From the NCBI GenBank assembly GCA_017429325.1, contig JAFRPC010000053.1, positions 1 to 55,538 of the forward strand: DNA of 55,538 bases, given 5' to 3'. A program made the translations under genes and the position numbers. The notes under the pieces are model-generated. The model did not search any database. It saw nothing but the letters and a program-made list of their open reading frames with translations, and was not told the DNA's origin. Within the stretch, counting starts at the first letter, position 1. Each line of letters starts with the position of its first letter. Below are positions 1 through 7,801 of the stretch, one piece after another. The stretch is from Oscillospiraceae bacterium (GTDB taxonomy: Bacteria; Bacillota; Clostridia; Oscillospirales; Oscillospiraceae).

Positions 1-147
1 TCGTATAACAGAGTTGGCCAATGCCGCGATTCTGTAATTGCTTTGACTCTTTCCATATGCCCTTGGGCATTATGCATAATTGTGACAGGTTGTCCTTGGC
101 AGTTTTCATGTCTTGACAAACGTCACTTCATAACAGATACCTGTTCT
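1..147. other. Gene-free left edge
   Basis: I see no gene here. The stretch is more AT-rich than what follows and holds only short open frames and a weak palindrome (AACAG-n4-CTGTT near 132-145) just past the hydrolase stop. It may be the end of an upstream locus cut by the window. Confidence 0.4.
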
Positions 148-1047
148 CTATTCACAGGCCTCTGCAAACAGCTCCAGGCACGCCTCCCGGACCTCCGGGG
201 TAAAGAGGCTGCCGTGGTCCGCGCCTTCGACGCGGAGGAAGGTAAAGCGCGGGTCGCCGCCGCAGGCCGCCTCGAAGCGGTCCAGGCCGCAGGAGATTGG
301 AACCTCGTCGTCCGCCGTGCCGTGGACGATGAGCAACTGCGCCTCCGAGGCGGCGAAGCCCTCCAGGGCGGTGCGGCCCGCGTCCTCGCCAAAGCGAAGC
401 CGCTCCCAGAGCAGCGCACCGGGGACCAAAACCATCCCCGGCAGGCCCAGCCGCGCCCGAACCAGGGCCGAAACGCTGTCAAAGCCCGCCAGAATTGCCG
501 CGGCCCGGACCTCCGGATGCCGGGGCAGCACGGTGCAGACGGCGTAAGCTCCCATGCTGTGGCCGAAGAGGCAGACCGGCAGCCCTTCCGTCTCCGGCAG
601 CGCCTCTGCCGCGGTCAGCGCCGCGTCCAGGTCCAGCATCGCCTGGGGCGGACCCCCGGTCCCGCCGCCGCCGCTGGCGTCATAGCCCGTGCCGTCGTAG
701 GCAAAGACCAGCCAGCCCTGCCGGGCAAAGCTGTCGATCACCCGGAGATAGGCCAGGTGGCCGAAGCCCATACCGTGGGCCGCCACCAGAAGGCCCCGGA
801 CCGGGGTCTGCGTCCCGGTGTAGAGCCATCCCGTCAGTACGGTCCCGTCCGCATTGGAAAAGGGGACCTCCCGCCGGGTCAGGCCCGGATACCGGGAGAG
901 CTCCTCCCGGTACGCAGCCGGGGTCTCCATCCGCCGGGCAAAGAGCCCCGCGTAGGCCGCGGCCCCCAGCGCCTGGGTCCCTAAAAGCAGCAGAACGAGA
1001 GCGAGGACCGCCGCCTGGATCCGCCTGACTTTCCGCCTTCGATTCAT
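148..1047 (-). CDS. Alpha/beta hydrolase, membrane-anchored
   Basis: 299-residue serine hydrolase of the alpha/beta fold. Seen: a basic N-terminus followed by one hydrophobic segment (about residues 12-34) that would act as signal anchor or signal peptide, an oxyanion-type region (AAHGMG), the nucleophile elbow GHSMG, a late Asp in the HGTADDEVP segment and a catalytic His in GADHGS near the C-terminus. These are the hallmarks of the peptidase S9/lysophospholipase-like group; the substrate cannot be read from sequence. The start is supported by an AAAGGAGGGGG ribosome site just upstream on the minus strand. It is divergent from miaB. It probably acts outside the membrane on an ester or peptide; this is inference. 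Confidence 0.85.
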   Translation of the reverse strand: MNRRRKVRRIQAAVLALVLLLLGTQALGAAAYAGLFARRMETPAAYREELSRYPGLTRREVPFSNADGTVLTGWLYTGTQTPVRGLLVAAHGMGFGHLAYLRVIDSFARQGWLVFAYDGTGYDASGGGGTGGPPQAMLDLDAALTAAEALPETEGLPVCLFGHSMGAYAVCTVLPRHPEVRAAAILAGFDSVSALVRARLGLPGMVLVPGALLWERLRFGEDAGRTALEGFAASEAQLLIVHGTADDEVPISCGLDRFEAACGGDPRFTFLRVEGADHGSLFTPEVREACLELFAEACE

Positions 1048-1146
1048 ACGCCCCCTCCTTTCCTATTTTCTATCATACCCCCGGAAGGGAGCCTTGTCAA
1101 GCCGCGTCCTTTTCTTACCGCTGACCACTCGACGCCCACAAAATCC

Positions 1147-1175
1147 TTGCAATTTCCCCCAAAAGGTGATAGAAT
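1147..1175 (+). promoter_or_regulatory. Sigma-A promoter for miaB
   Basis: TTGCAA at 1147-1152, a 17-bp spacer and TAGAAT at 1170-1175, about 50 bp ahead of the miaB start. Spacing is ideal and both boxes are one mismatch or so from consensus. Confidence 0.7.
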
Positions 1176-1224
1176 AGATTGAATTATTATGGAGTAGTAT
1201 CCGCTTTCAACGGAGGAACTGAAT

Positions 1225-2631
1225 TTGGAACGCAAAACGCCTTTAATCTCTCCCGAAGACCTGCGGCGGCAGGCGGAGATCAGCGACTATCTCAAAAGCT
1301 GGTGGCAGGACCGGGGCGTGACCCCCACAGCCTACGTGGAGACCTACGGCTGCCAGCAGAACGAGGCCGACTCCGAGCAGATCCGGGGCATTCTGGAGCG
1401 CTGCGGCTACGGCTTCACCGACACCGCCGAGGGGGCGGACCTGGTGGTGGTCAACACCTGCGCCATCCGGGAGCACGCCGCCCAGCGGGTCTTCGGCAAC
1501 GTGGGGGCCCTGGTCCACACCAAGCGCCGCCATCCGGGCCAGAAGATCTTCGTCTGTGGCTGCATGATGGGCCAGCCGGAGATCTCCGCCCGGATGAAGA
1601 ACTCCTACGCCCATGTGGACGGCATCTTCTCGCCCCACCATCTGTGGGAGCTCCCGGAGCAGCTCTACCGGGTGCTGGTCCGCCATAAAAAGGCCTGGGC
1701 CGTGGAGGACTCCGCCGGGGCCATCGCCGAGGGTCTGCCCGTGGTGCGGACCAACAAGCTCAAAGCCTGGGTCTCCATCATGTACGGCTGCAACAACTTC
1801 TGCACCTACTGCATCGTCCCCTACGTCCGGGGCCGGGAACGGAGCCGTCTGCCCGAGGACATCCTGGCCGAGTGCCGGGAACTCATCGCGGCGGGCTATA
1901 AGGAGCTGACCCTGCTGGGCCAGAACGTCAACTCCTACGGCAAGGACCTGGGGCTGGCGGTGGACTTCGCGGAGCTGCTGGGCCGCATCGCGGAGCTGGA
2001 GGGGGACTTCACCCTCCGCTTCATGACCTCCCATCCCCGGGACGCCAGCCGCAAGCTTTTTGACACGATGGCGAGGCACGACAAGATCGCAAAGCAGTTC
2101 CACCTGCCCTTCCAGTCCGGCAACGACCGCATCCTGAAGGCCATGAACCGGCACTATGACCGGGCCCAGTATCTGGAGCTCATCGAGTACGGGCGGAAGC
2201 TGATGCCGGAGATCGTCTTCACCTCCGACGTAATCGTGGGCTTCCCCGGCGAGACGGAGGCGGAATTTGAGGACACGGTCTCTCTGATCGAGCAGGTCCG
2301 TTTCGACGCCCTGTTCACCTTCATCTATTCTCCCCGGCCCGGGACCCCGGCGGCCAAGCTGCCGGACCCCACCCCCAAGGAGGAGAAAAACCGCCGCTTC
2401 GACCGCCTGGTGGCCGTCCAGAACGCCATCTCCGAGGAAAAGCACCGGGCCTATATCGGAAAGACCCTCCGGGTCCTCGTCGATGGCCGGGACGGAACAA
2501 TGCTGACCGCAAGAACCGACGGCGGTCGCCTGGTCCGCTTCGACGGCGACGACACCCTGATCGGGCAGTTTATCAACGTCACCATTACCGACGCCACCAC
2601 CTGGTCCCTGGTCGGCTCCGTCACGCCGTAG
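1225..2631 (+). CDS. miaB: tRNA-2-methylthio-N6-isopentenyladenosine synthase MiaB
   Basis: Radical-SAM methylthiotransferase that converts i6A37 to ms2i6A37 in tRNAs reading UNN codons; it acts on the product of MiaA, encoded 8 kb downstream. Seen: the N-terminal UPF0004 domain with its cluster cysteines (Cys43 in ETYGCQQNE, Cys79 in VNTCAIRE, Cys113 in CGCM), the SAM cluster CxxxCxxC at Cys189/193/196 (YGCNNFCTYC), and a C-terminal TRAM region. 468 residues is the normal length. The start is TTG at 1225, chosen because CGGAGGA lies 8 bp ahead and no ATG fits. The TAG stop is part of the GTAG foot of a REP-like palindrome. Confidence 0.96.
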   Translation: MERKTPLISPEDLRRQAEISDYLKSWWQDRGVTPTAYVETYGCQQNEADSEQIRGILERCGYGFTDTAEGADLVVVNTCAIREHAAQRVFGNVGALVHTKRRHPGQKIFVCGCMMGQPEISARMKNSYAHVDGIFSPHHLWELPEQLYRVLVRHKKAWAVEDSAGAIAEGLPVVRTNKLKAWVSIMYGCNNFCTYCIVPYVRGRERSRLPEDILAECRELIAAGYKELTLLGQNVNSYGKDLGLAVDFAELLGRIAELEGDFTLRFMTSHPRDASRKLFDTMARHDKIAKQFHLPFQSGNDRILKAMNRHYDRAQYLELIEYGRKLMPEIVFTSDVIVGFPGETEAEFEDTVSLIEQVRFDALFTFIYSPRPGTPAAKLPDPTPKEEKNRRFDRLVAVQNAISEEKHRAYIGKTLRVLVDGRDGTMLTARTDGGRLVRFDGDDTLIGQFINVTITDATTWSLVGSVTP

Positions 2632-2845
2632 GGGCGCTCATTGAGCGCCCGCCCACCTTGCCGTTACTGTGTAGCGCGGGCAATCTGCCCGCAAAATGCG
2701 GCACGACGCAGAAAGCGGAGAATAGCGGCGCACATCAAGTGCGCCACGGAACCGCGTTTCGACTCTGCCGTAGGGGCGGTCATTGGCCGCCCGCCCGACG
2801 CACCAACCTTTCGTTTCCGCCGTAGGGACAAGCATTGCTTGTCCG
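2628..2845. repeat. Cluster of GTAG-footed REP-like palindromes
   Basis: At least four hairpin units follow each other: GTAG at 2628 (stem around GCGCTCATTGAGCGC), GTAG at 2671 (GCGGGCAATCTGCCCGC), GTAG at 2770 (GGCGGTCATTGGCCGCC) and GTAG at 2822 (GGACAAGCATTGCTTGTCC). A related GGCGCACxxxGTGCGCC unit sits near 2725. All recur elsewhere in the window. No gene is supported here. Confidence 0.85.
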
Positions 2846-2885
2846 CATTCTCCCTGCAATAAGCAATATAAGAGGAGAGATAGAT

Positions 2886-3938
2886 ATGGATAAAAGATAT
2901 CAGGTTTTTGTCAGCTCGACCTATCAGGATTTGCAGGAAGAGCGCCGCGAAGTGATGCAGGCCCTCTTGGAATTGGATTGTATTCCAGCGGGTATGGAGC
3001 TGTTTCCCGCCTCCAGCGAGGATCAGTGGTCTTTGATCAAGCGCGTCATTGACGACTGCGATTATTACCTGTTGATCGTGGGCGGGCGCTACGGAAGTAC
3101 AAACGATTCCGGCGTCAGCTACACAGAAATGGAGTATGACTACGCGGCAAGCACCGGCAAGCCCATGATCTGCTTTTTGCCGAAACATCCGGAAAGAATA
3201 GAAAGCGGAAAGACAGAACAGACCGAAGCCGGGAAAAAGGCGTTGGCTGCTTTCAAAGAAAAAGTCCAACATAAAATGGTCAAGTTCTATGAGAACCCCG
3301 CTGATCTTGGATCTGCTGTTTGCCGGAGTGTTGTAAAACTGATAAAAACCTTCCCGGCAGAGGGGTGGGTAAAAGCTAGCAATGCAATAGACGATAATAC
3401 GTTGCGGCAACTTGCCAACCTTCAAAGTGAAAACGAAGCGCTTCGGAAAGAACTGGATGATAATCGGATAAAAGCGCCAGAAGGCTCATCAGATCTTGCA
3501 CAAGGCTCAGACTATTACAACTTTAAATGTTGGTTTGGTTCTGATTGGGAAGATTATGAATCTGAAATTTATGAGGAGTACTTTGATAACTCAATCTTTC
3601 TGACTTGGGATGAGTTGTTTGCTGTCATTGCCCCACGTTTAATTGGTGAATGCAACGAAGGTGACATTCAACATCTTATTGATGAATGCGCTTCTGCAAG
3701 GATAAGGGATACTCTTAAATTGCATCAAGATATTCGACTTCCACAAACCACGGGATGCCACTTGCAAGAGACAGAATATGGAAAGATAATATTGCAGTTT
3801 AAAGCATTAGGCCTAATAAAACTAAGTTCTTCAAAACACGGTGGTGCGCATCGAGTATATTGGACGCTCACTCCATATGGAGATTACGTCATGACGCATC
3901 AATGTGCTATAAAAAAGATAAAACGCAATCTGCAATGA
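2886..3938 (+). CDS. DUF4062 (TIR-like) protein with winged-helix-like tail
   Basis: 350-residue protein. Residues about 4-100 match DUF4062: VFVSSTYQDLQEER, AGMELFPASSEDQW, YYLLIVGGRYGS and SYTEMEYDYA are the typical signature blocks; the domain has a TIR-like fold and is often found in candidate defence or signalling proteins. A coiled segment follows (near NLQSENEALRKELDD), then a C-terminal region ending in a block that looks like a winged helix (ALGLIKL...GGAHRVYWTLTPYG). The start has an AGAGGAGAG ribosome site. It is visibly more AT-rich than its neighbours and splits the miaB-mutS order, so horizontal gain is likely. Its enzymatic activity and its role in phage defence are inference. 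Confidence 0.8.
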   Translation: MDKRYQVFVSSTYQDLQEERREVMQALLELDCIPAGMELFPASSEDQWSLIKRVIDDCDYYLLIVGGRYGSTNDSGVSYTEMEYDYAASTGKPMICFLPKHPERIESGKTEQTEAGKKALAAFKEKVQHKMVKFYENPADLGSAVCRSVVKLIKTFPAEGWVKASNAIDDNTLRQLANLQSENEALRKELDDNRIKAPEGSSDLAQGSDYYNFKCWFGSDWEDYESEIYEEYFDNSIFLTWDELFAVIAPRLIGECNEGDIQHLIDECASARIRDTLKLHQDIRLPQTTGCHLQETEYGKIILQFKALGLIKLSSSKHGGAHRVYWTLTPYGDYVMTHQCAIKKIKRNLQ

Positions 3939-4281
3939 ATTTACACAATTTTGTGATAACTAGCAAATTCTCTTATTTCGAGATATCATACGCCACTAGT
4001 AGTTTAATTGTTTTTGTACCCCAGCATGCGGACAAGCAATGCTTGTCCCTACAATGGGGTCGAAAAAAACTGCGCCTATTGGAGCGGTACTATCATCGCA
4101 ACAACCTCTCCACCGGCCTTGAGGCCGGTCCCCCTGCTTTAGGATGCCAGTTGCCGCAGACGAGCCGCGGCAACGGCAATGAAATCCACAACAGTCCCCT
4201 GGTCTGTTGTGCCCTGCGAGCAGGGGAGGTTTCGCGGGCGGGCAGATTGCCCGCGCTACATCCTCTATTGGAGGTAATACC
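3939..4281. repeat. Gene-free spacer with REP-like units
   Basis: AT-rich tail of the DUF4062 region (to about 4010), then a minus-oriented GGACAAGCAATGCTTGTCC palindrome ending in CTAC at 4052, a CACCGGCC/GGCCGGT module, a CCCTGCGAGCAGGGGAGG module and a minus-oriented GCGGGCAGATTGCCCGC unit ending in CTAC at 4259. The mutS ribosome site GGAGG lies at the right end. No promoter stands out. Confidence 0.75.
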
Positions 4282-6888
4282 ATGGCTGAACTCACGCCCA
4301 TGATGAAACAATACAAGGCCATCCACGCGCAGCATCCGGACTGTCTGCTCTTCTTCCGGCTGGGGGACTTCTATGAGATGTTCGACGAGGACGCCCGCAT
4401 CGCCTCCAAGGAGCTGGACCTGACCCTCACCACCCGGGACCGGGGCAAGGCCGAGGAGGAGCGGACCCCCATGTGCGGGGTGCCCTTCCACGCCGCCGAG
4501 AGCTACATCGCCCGGCTGGTGGGCAAGGGCTACAAGGTCGCCATCTGCGAGCAGATGGAGGACCCGGCCCTGGCGAAGGGCCTGGTGGACCGGGACATCA
4601 TCCGCATCATCACCCCCGCCACCGTCGTGGAGAGCTCCATGCTGGAGGAGGGCAGCAACAACTACTACGCCTCCCTCTGCCAGACCGCCGAGGGCGTGGG
4701 CGTGGCCCTGGTGGACGTTTCCACCGGCGAGGCCTGCGCCACCCTCTCCGACGGGGAGGACGCCCGGGAAAAGGCCTTCAACGAGCTGGGCCGCTTCGAG
4801 CCCAAAGAACTCATCGTGGACGAGGACCTGGCCCAGGGCAAGGGCTTTGCCCTGGACGCCCAGCTGCGGCTGCGCTGCCCCGTGAACGTGGGCAGGCGGA
4901 GCCTCTATGAGGACGAGGCCGTGAATACCGCTCTGGCGTCCCAGTTCCCGGAGCAGGACCTCTCCGACCTGCCCCTGCCCACCCGTCTGGCCTTAGGGGC
5001 TCTGGTCCAGACCCTCCGGGCCCTGCAAAAAAGCGATTTGAGCCACGTCCACCACGTGGACTACTATCTCTCGGGCCGGTATCTGGAGCTGGACCTGACG
5101 GCCCGGCGGAACTTAGAGCTGACCCAGACCCTCCGGGGCAAGGAGAAGAAGGGCAGCCTGCTCTGGGTCATGGACAAGACCAAGACCGCCATGGGCTCCC
5201 GGATGCTCCGGGCCTGGATGGAAAAGCCCCTGCGGAACCCCAACGAGATCCGCCAGCGGCTGGAGGCCGTGAAGGAGCTCAAGGAGGCCACCCTGCCCCG
5301 GCAGGAGCTGCTGCGCAGCCTGAACACCGTCACCGACCTGGAACGGGTCACGGCCCGCATCGTCACCGGGGCCGCCAACGCCCGGGACCTGGTGCAGTTC
5401 CGCCAGGGCTGCGCGGGCCTGCCCGCCCTGAAGACCCAGCTCGGCGCCTTTCAGACCTCCCTGCTGCGGGTGGTGGCCGAGACCCTGGACGAGCTGCGGG
5501 ACCTGCGGGAGGCCGTGGAGGCGGCCATCGCCGACGAGCCCCCCTTCTCCCTGCGGGAGGGCGGCCTCATCCGCCCCGGCTACAGCGAGGAGGTGGACCG
5601 GCTGCGGGATATCATGTCCGGCGGCAAGGGGACCCTGGCCCGCATTGAGGCCGAGGAGAAGGAAAAGACCGGCATCAAGAACCTCCGGGTGGGCTACAAC
5701 CGGGTCTTCGGTTACTACATTGAAGTCGCCAAGGGCCAGGTGGACCTGGTGCCGGACAGCTATATCCGCAAGCAGACCTTAGTGAACGGCGAGCGCTACA
5801 TCACCCAGGAGCTGAAGGAGCTGGAAAACACGATCTTAGGGGCCAAGGACCGGGTCAACAGCCTGGAATACGAGCTCTTCACCGCCCTCCGGGAAAAGCT
5901 GGCCGCCAACGCCCCCCGCATCCAGCAGAGCGCCCGGGCCATTGCCGCCGCCGACACCCTGGCCTGCTTCGCCGAGCTGGCGGTACAGAACAACTACTGT
6001 ATGCCGGAGGTGGACCTTTCCTCCTCCATTGAGATCACCGCGGGTCGGCATCCCGTGGTGGAAAAGACCCTCCGGGATTCCCTCTTCGTCCCCAACGACA
6101 CCCGCATGGACGGCAGGCGGGAGCGGGTGGCGGTCATCACCGGCCCCAATATGGCGGGCAAATCCACCTATATGCGGCAGGTGGCCCTGATCGTCCTGAT
6201 GGCCCAGATGGGCAGCTTCGTCCCCGCCGCCTCCGCCCGCATCGGCGTGGCGGACAAGATCTTCACCCGCATCGGCGCCTCCGACGACCTGGCCGCCGGC
6301 CAGTCCACCTTCTTAGTGGAGATGTCCGAGATGGCCGAGATTTTGAAAAACGCCACCCCTCGGAGCCTGCTGATTTTAGACGAGATCGGCCGCGGCACCG
6401 CCACCTACGACGGCATGGCCATCGCCCAGGCGGTGCTGGAGCACGTGGGGGACCCCCTGCGTCTGGGCTGCAAGACCCTCTTCGCCACCCACTACCACGA
6501 GCTGACGAACCTGGCCGAGACCCACCCGGAGATCCGCAACTACAACATCTGCGTCAAGCGCCGCAAGGACGACATCGTGTTTCTGCGCAAGATCGTCCCC
6601 GGCGTGGCCGACGGCAGCTACGGCGTAGAGGTCGCCAAGCTGGCGGGAATGCCCGCCAGAGTGGTGAAGCGGGCCAGGGAGATCTTGCAGGAGCTGGAGG
6701 ACAAGGGCCCCAGCCGCATCCTCGTTCCGGTCCAGGCCCCTCCGGGCATGGAGCTGCCCCTGGGCCAGACGGTCCTGGGGGACCCCGCCGCCGAGGAGAT
6801 CAAAAAGCGCCTGTCGGAGACGGCGGTTGAGACCGTGACCCCCATCGAGGCCCTGAACCTGCTCTATGAGCTGAAGCAGCTCCTTTGA
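4282..6888 (+). CDS. mutS: DNA mismatch repair protein MutS
   Basis: 868-residue mismatch sensor. It binds mispairs as a clamp and recruits MutL (encoded 0.9 kb downstream). Seen: the mismatch-binding Phe-x-Glu motif (GDFYEMF, Phe30/Glu32), connector and lever regions, the Walker A motif GPNMAGKST near residue 620, the Walker B region LLILDEIGRGT near 696 with its DEIGRGT signature, the FATHYHE H-loop, and a C-terminal helix-turn-helix/dimer tail. Length fits MutS1. The ATG at 4282 follows GGAGGTAATACC; an upstream in-frame ATG would read through a repeat and is rejected. Confidence 0.97.
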   Translation: MAELTPMMKQYKAIHAQHPDCLLFFRLGDFYEMFDEDARIASKELDLTLTTRDRGKAEEERTPMCGVPFHAAESYIARLVGKGYKVAICEQMEDPALAKGLVDRDIIRIITPATVVESSMLEEGSNNYYASLCQTAEGVGVALVDVSTGEACATLSDGEDAREKAFNELGRFEPKELIVDEDLAQGKGFALDAQLRLRCPVNVGRRSLYEDEAVNTALASQFPEQDLSDLPLPTRLALGALVQTLRALQKSDLSHVHHVDYYLSGRYLELDLTARRNLELTQTLRGKEKKGSLLWVMDKTKTAMGSRMLRAWMEKPLRNPNEIRQRLEAVKELKEATLPRQELLRSLNTVTDLERVTARIVTGAANARDLVQFRQGCAGLPALKTQLGAFQTSLLRVVAETLDELRDLREAVEAAIADEPPFSLREGGLIRPGYSEEVDRLRDIMSGGKGTLARIEAEEKEKTGIKNLRVGYNRVFGYYIEVAKGQVDLVPDSYIRKQTLVNGERYITQELKELENTILGAKDRVNSLEYELFTALREKLAANAPRIQQSARAIAAADTLACFAELAVQNNYCMPEVDLSSSIEITAGRHPVVEKTLRDSLFVPNDTRMDGRRERVAVITGPNMAGKSTYMRQVALIVLMAQMGSFVPAASARIGVADKIFTRIGASDDLAAGQSTFLVEMSEMAEILKNATPRSLLILDEIGRGTATYDGMAIAQAVLEHVGDPLRLGCKTLFATHYHELTNLAETHPEIRNYNICVKRRKDDIVFLRKIVPGVADGSYGVEVAKLAGMPARVVKRAREILQELEDKGPSRILVPVQAPPGMELPLGQTVLGDPAAEEIKKRLSETAVETVTPIEALNLLYELKQLL

Positions 6889-6934
6889 GGCGGCGGCCTC
6901 GGCTGCTGCCGGAAACTTGCAGGCCTGCCGCTGA

Positions 6935-6957
6935 GCCGACTGATAGTCGGCGCTACA
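6935..6957 (-). repeat. REP-like palindrome
   Basis: GCCGACTGATAGTCGGC followed by GCTAC; the foot (GTAG on the minus strand) is at 6956-6953. Single unit between mutS and the CPBP gene. Confidence 0.65.
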
Positions 6958-7013
6958 GGCTTTTCTCCCGTCGTCTTTCCCATGAATTTGTAAAAAACCA
7001 AGGAGACCGGACC

Positions 7014-7748
7014 ATGAACGACCTGCGGCGAGACGTCGGCGCCCTGCGGAAGGGCGAGCTTATTGGCGGCCTTGTGTGGCTGGCGCTGTTCTTCTTCGGC
7101 GCCCATTTCGTCCTGCGCCGGGTTGCCCCGCTGCTGGGCATCGATCTGAACCAGATCGGCGCCTTTGTCTCGGTCAACCTGATCTTTGACGCGGTGAACG
7201 CCGCGGTCCTGTGCACCCTCCTGTTCCGCTTCCTGAAGGACCAGTTCCGGCGGCTCCAGGACCGGGGCTGGGCCCTGTTTCCGGACCTGCTGCTGGGCTG
7301 GCTGGTGAACTACGGCCTCTCTCTCCTCGTCTCTCTCGTGATCAGCGTCCTTTTGGTGATCTTCAGCGTGGAGAGCTACCAGAACCTCAATCAGGAGGCC
7401 GCCGAGCTGCTGATCTCCGCGGCCCCCCTGGCCGCCATCGCCAGCGCCTGTATCCTGGCGCCTCTGGCGGAGGAGCTGAGCTTCCGGGGCGTCCTCTTCT
7501 GCGGGCTGTACCCCCGCTCCCGCATCCTGGCCTACGCGGTCTCCATGCTGGCCTTCTCCCTGCTCCACGTCCTCAGCGCCATTCCCTATCAGCCTGTCTC
7601 CATCACGCTGATCAATCTCTTAGTCTATCTGCCCGCGGGCTACGCCCTGTCCTGGATCTACGAGCGCAGCGGCTCCATTTGGAGCGCGGTCTTCCTCCAC
7701 GCCGCCCTGAACGCCATCTCCCTGCTCCTGCAGGGCCTGGACCTGTGA
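7014..7748 (+). CDS. CPBP family intramembrane protease
   Basis: 244-residue polytopic membrane protein of the CPBP/Abi (CAAX protease and bacteriocin-processing) family. Seen: hydrophobic segments at roughly residues 18-38, 50-75, 95-120, 135-155 and in the C-terminal third; motif 1 EExxxxR as Glu153-Glu154...Arg158 (AEELSFRG); motif 2 FSLLH; motif 3 HAALN near the end. These residues form the metal-binding active site. The start follows AAGGAGACCGGACC. It lies between mutS and mutL and is probably co-transcribed, without an obvious functional link. Substrate unknown; some relatives give self-immunity to bacteriocins, which is of mild interest given the lanthipeptide locus 24 kb away. Confidence 0.88.
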   Translation: MNDLRRDVGALRKGELIGGLVWLALFFFGAHFVLRRVAPLLGIDLNQIGAFVSVNLIFDAVNAAVLCTLLFRFLKDQFRRLQDRGWALFPDLLLGWLVNYGLSLLVSLVISVLLVIFSVESYQNLNQEAAELLISAAPLAAIASACILAPLAEELSFRGVLFCGLYPRSRILAYAVSMLAFSLLHVLSAIPYQPVSITLINLLVYLPAGYALSWIYERSGSIWSAVFLHAALNAISLLLQGLDL

Positions 7749-7801
7749 CGGCCCGCTATATTCTTTCGTAACCCACATCGATCGTCAAGGAGGTGCAGCC
7801 C

